Source: CAZDSS01 sp964508185
Lineage (GTDB): Bacteria > Pseudomonadota > Alphaproteobacteria > Sphingomonadales > Govanellaceae
Direction of reading: 5' to 3'
NCBI GenBank assembly: GCA_964508185.1
Contig: CAZDSS010000145.1
Span: 1-5,598, forward strand
DNA length: 5,598 nucleotides
Positions 5,109-5,598 of the stretch are shown here, piece by piece; the first letter of the stretch is position 1, and each line of letters starts with the position of its first letter. A model generated the notes under the pieces. It made no database searches, was not told the origin of the DNA, and worked only from the letters and a program-made list of their open reading frames with translations. The position numbers were made by a program, and so were the translations under genes.

Positions 5109-5598
5109 GCGTCCGCGACGCGTTGCGCCATCACGGGATTGCGATCCGGCCAGGCACGCCGGACGATCTCGACGCCCTCGTATCCCTGGAGGAACGGATC
5201 TTCACCGGCGACCGCCTGAGCCGCCGCAGCTTCCGCCGGCTTCTGGAGCGGCCGACGGCCCGCTTCGTGATCGCCGGCGACAGGGACCGCATCCTGGGCT
5301 ATGCCCTGATCCTGTTCCGGGCGCGGACGGCGCTCGCGCGGCTTTATTCCATCGCCGTCGATCCCGCGGCGCGGGGGCAAGGTCTCGGCGCCCGCCTTCT
5401 CGATGCGGCGGAACATGCAGCCTTCGACCATGGCTGCATCCTCATGCGGCTCGAGGTGCGGGCGGACAATGCGGCGGCGATCGCCCTCTATGAAAAACGC
5501 GGCTACCGGCAGTTCGGGCGCTATCTTGCCTATTACGACGACGATGCGGACGCGCTCAGGCTCGAAAAGCGGCTGATCGAGAAGCCGGTCGGGAGCGC
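5105..5598 (+). CDS. GNAT-family N-acetyltransferase, RimI-like (3' end outside window)
   Basis: From ATG 5105 the frame stays open for 164 codons to the window edge. The fold order is that of a GNAT domain: AIRPGTPDDLDALVSLEERIF (residues 13-33), then ILGYALILFRART (63-75) and LARLYSIAVDPAARGQGLGARLL (77-99). The last contains the acetyl-CoA pyrophosphate loop R-G-Q-G-L-G (90-95). LEVRADNAAAIALYEKRGY (116-134) is the C-terminal motif seen in RimI-type enzymes. It would transfer acetyl from acetyl-CoA to an amine, possibly a protein N-terminus; the substrate is unknown. ATG 5105 is the only start after the in-frame stop at 5069-5071. The GNAT fold is nearly complete by residue 157 (LRLEKRL), yet the frame continues. 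I recall similar domains fused to a peptidase C39-like (DUF3335) module, so a longer protein is possible. Confidence 0.88.
   Translation, partial: MSVRDALRHHGIAIRPGTPDDLDALVSLEERIFTGDRLSRRSFRRLLERPTARFVIAGDRDRILGYALILFRARTALARLYSIAVDPAARGQGLGARLLDAAEHAAFDHGCILMRLEVRADNAAAIALYEKRGYRQFGRYLAYYDDDADALRLEKRLIEKPVGS

Noticed and set aside
3086..5431. The N-terminal three quarters of a 1009-codon open frame on the - strand that ends in the RES toxin
   Set aside because: It runs antisense through the antitoxin promoter, the MmgE/PrpD gene and the acetyltransferase gene, all of which have clear family matches. Its translation is Arg/Gly/Ala-rich with no recognisable domain until the RES start at 3085. 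High GC removes stop codons and explains the length.

Overview
The window is GC-rich and densely coding. Codon choice and the protein types suggest a free-living alphaproteobacterium; this rests on general resemblance and no species is claimed. It holds six genes, two of them cut by the window edges, and one compact AT-rich control region.

Left part (1-2394, + strand): a catabolic operon. The 3' end of a glutaryl-CoA dehydrogenase gene (gcdH) is followed after 26 nt by a class III (CaiB/BaiF) CoA-transferase that is probably the glutarate-activating enzyme GcdG. After a further 7 nt comes a HutC-type GntR regulator with a UTRA ligand-binding domain. Together the two enzymes would convert glutarate to glutaryl-CoA and then to crotonyl-CoA, the lower part of lysine/glutarate catabolism. 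The regulator is the likely local control gene.

Middle part (2402-3483, - strand): a two-gene RES-Xre toxin-antitoxin module, antitoxin first, with a 4-nt ATGA overlap between the genes. It converges on the GntR gene with only 7 nt between the stop codons. Its upstream region (about 3490-3546) has a good sigma-70-like promoter. A perfect 16-bp palindrome fills the spacer between the -35 and -10 boxes, and an extra half-site lies in the predicted leader. This layout suits repression by the antitoxin.

Right part (3590-5598, + strand): a divergently transcribed MmgE/PrpD-family gene with an unusual active-site region, preceded by a second, unrelated inverted repeat. A GNAT acetyltransferase gene follows and runs off the window; its start overlaps a possible 19-codon leader ORF. 

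The long open frame on the - strand across 2402-5431 is mostly an antisense by-product of GC-rich coding. Only its last 227 codons (the RES toxin) look real. Nothing here is clearly a new system. The most informative items are the toxin-antitoxin operator/promoter layout, the altered MmgE/PrpD active site, and the GntR gene tied to a glutarate operon.
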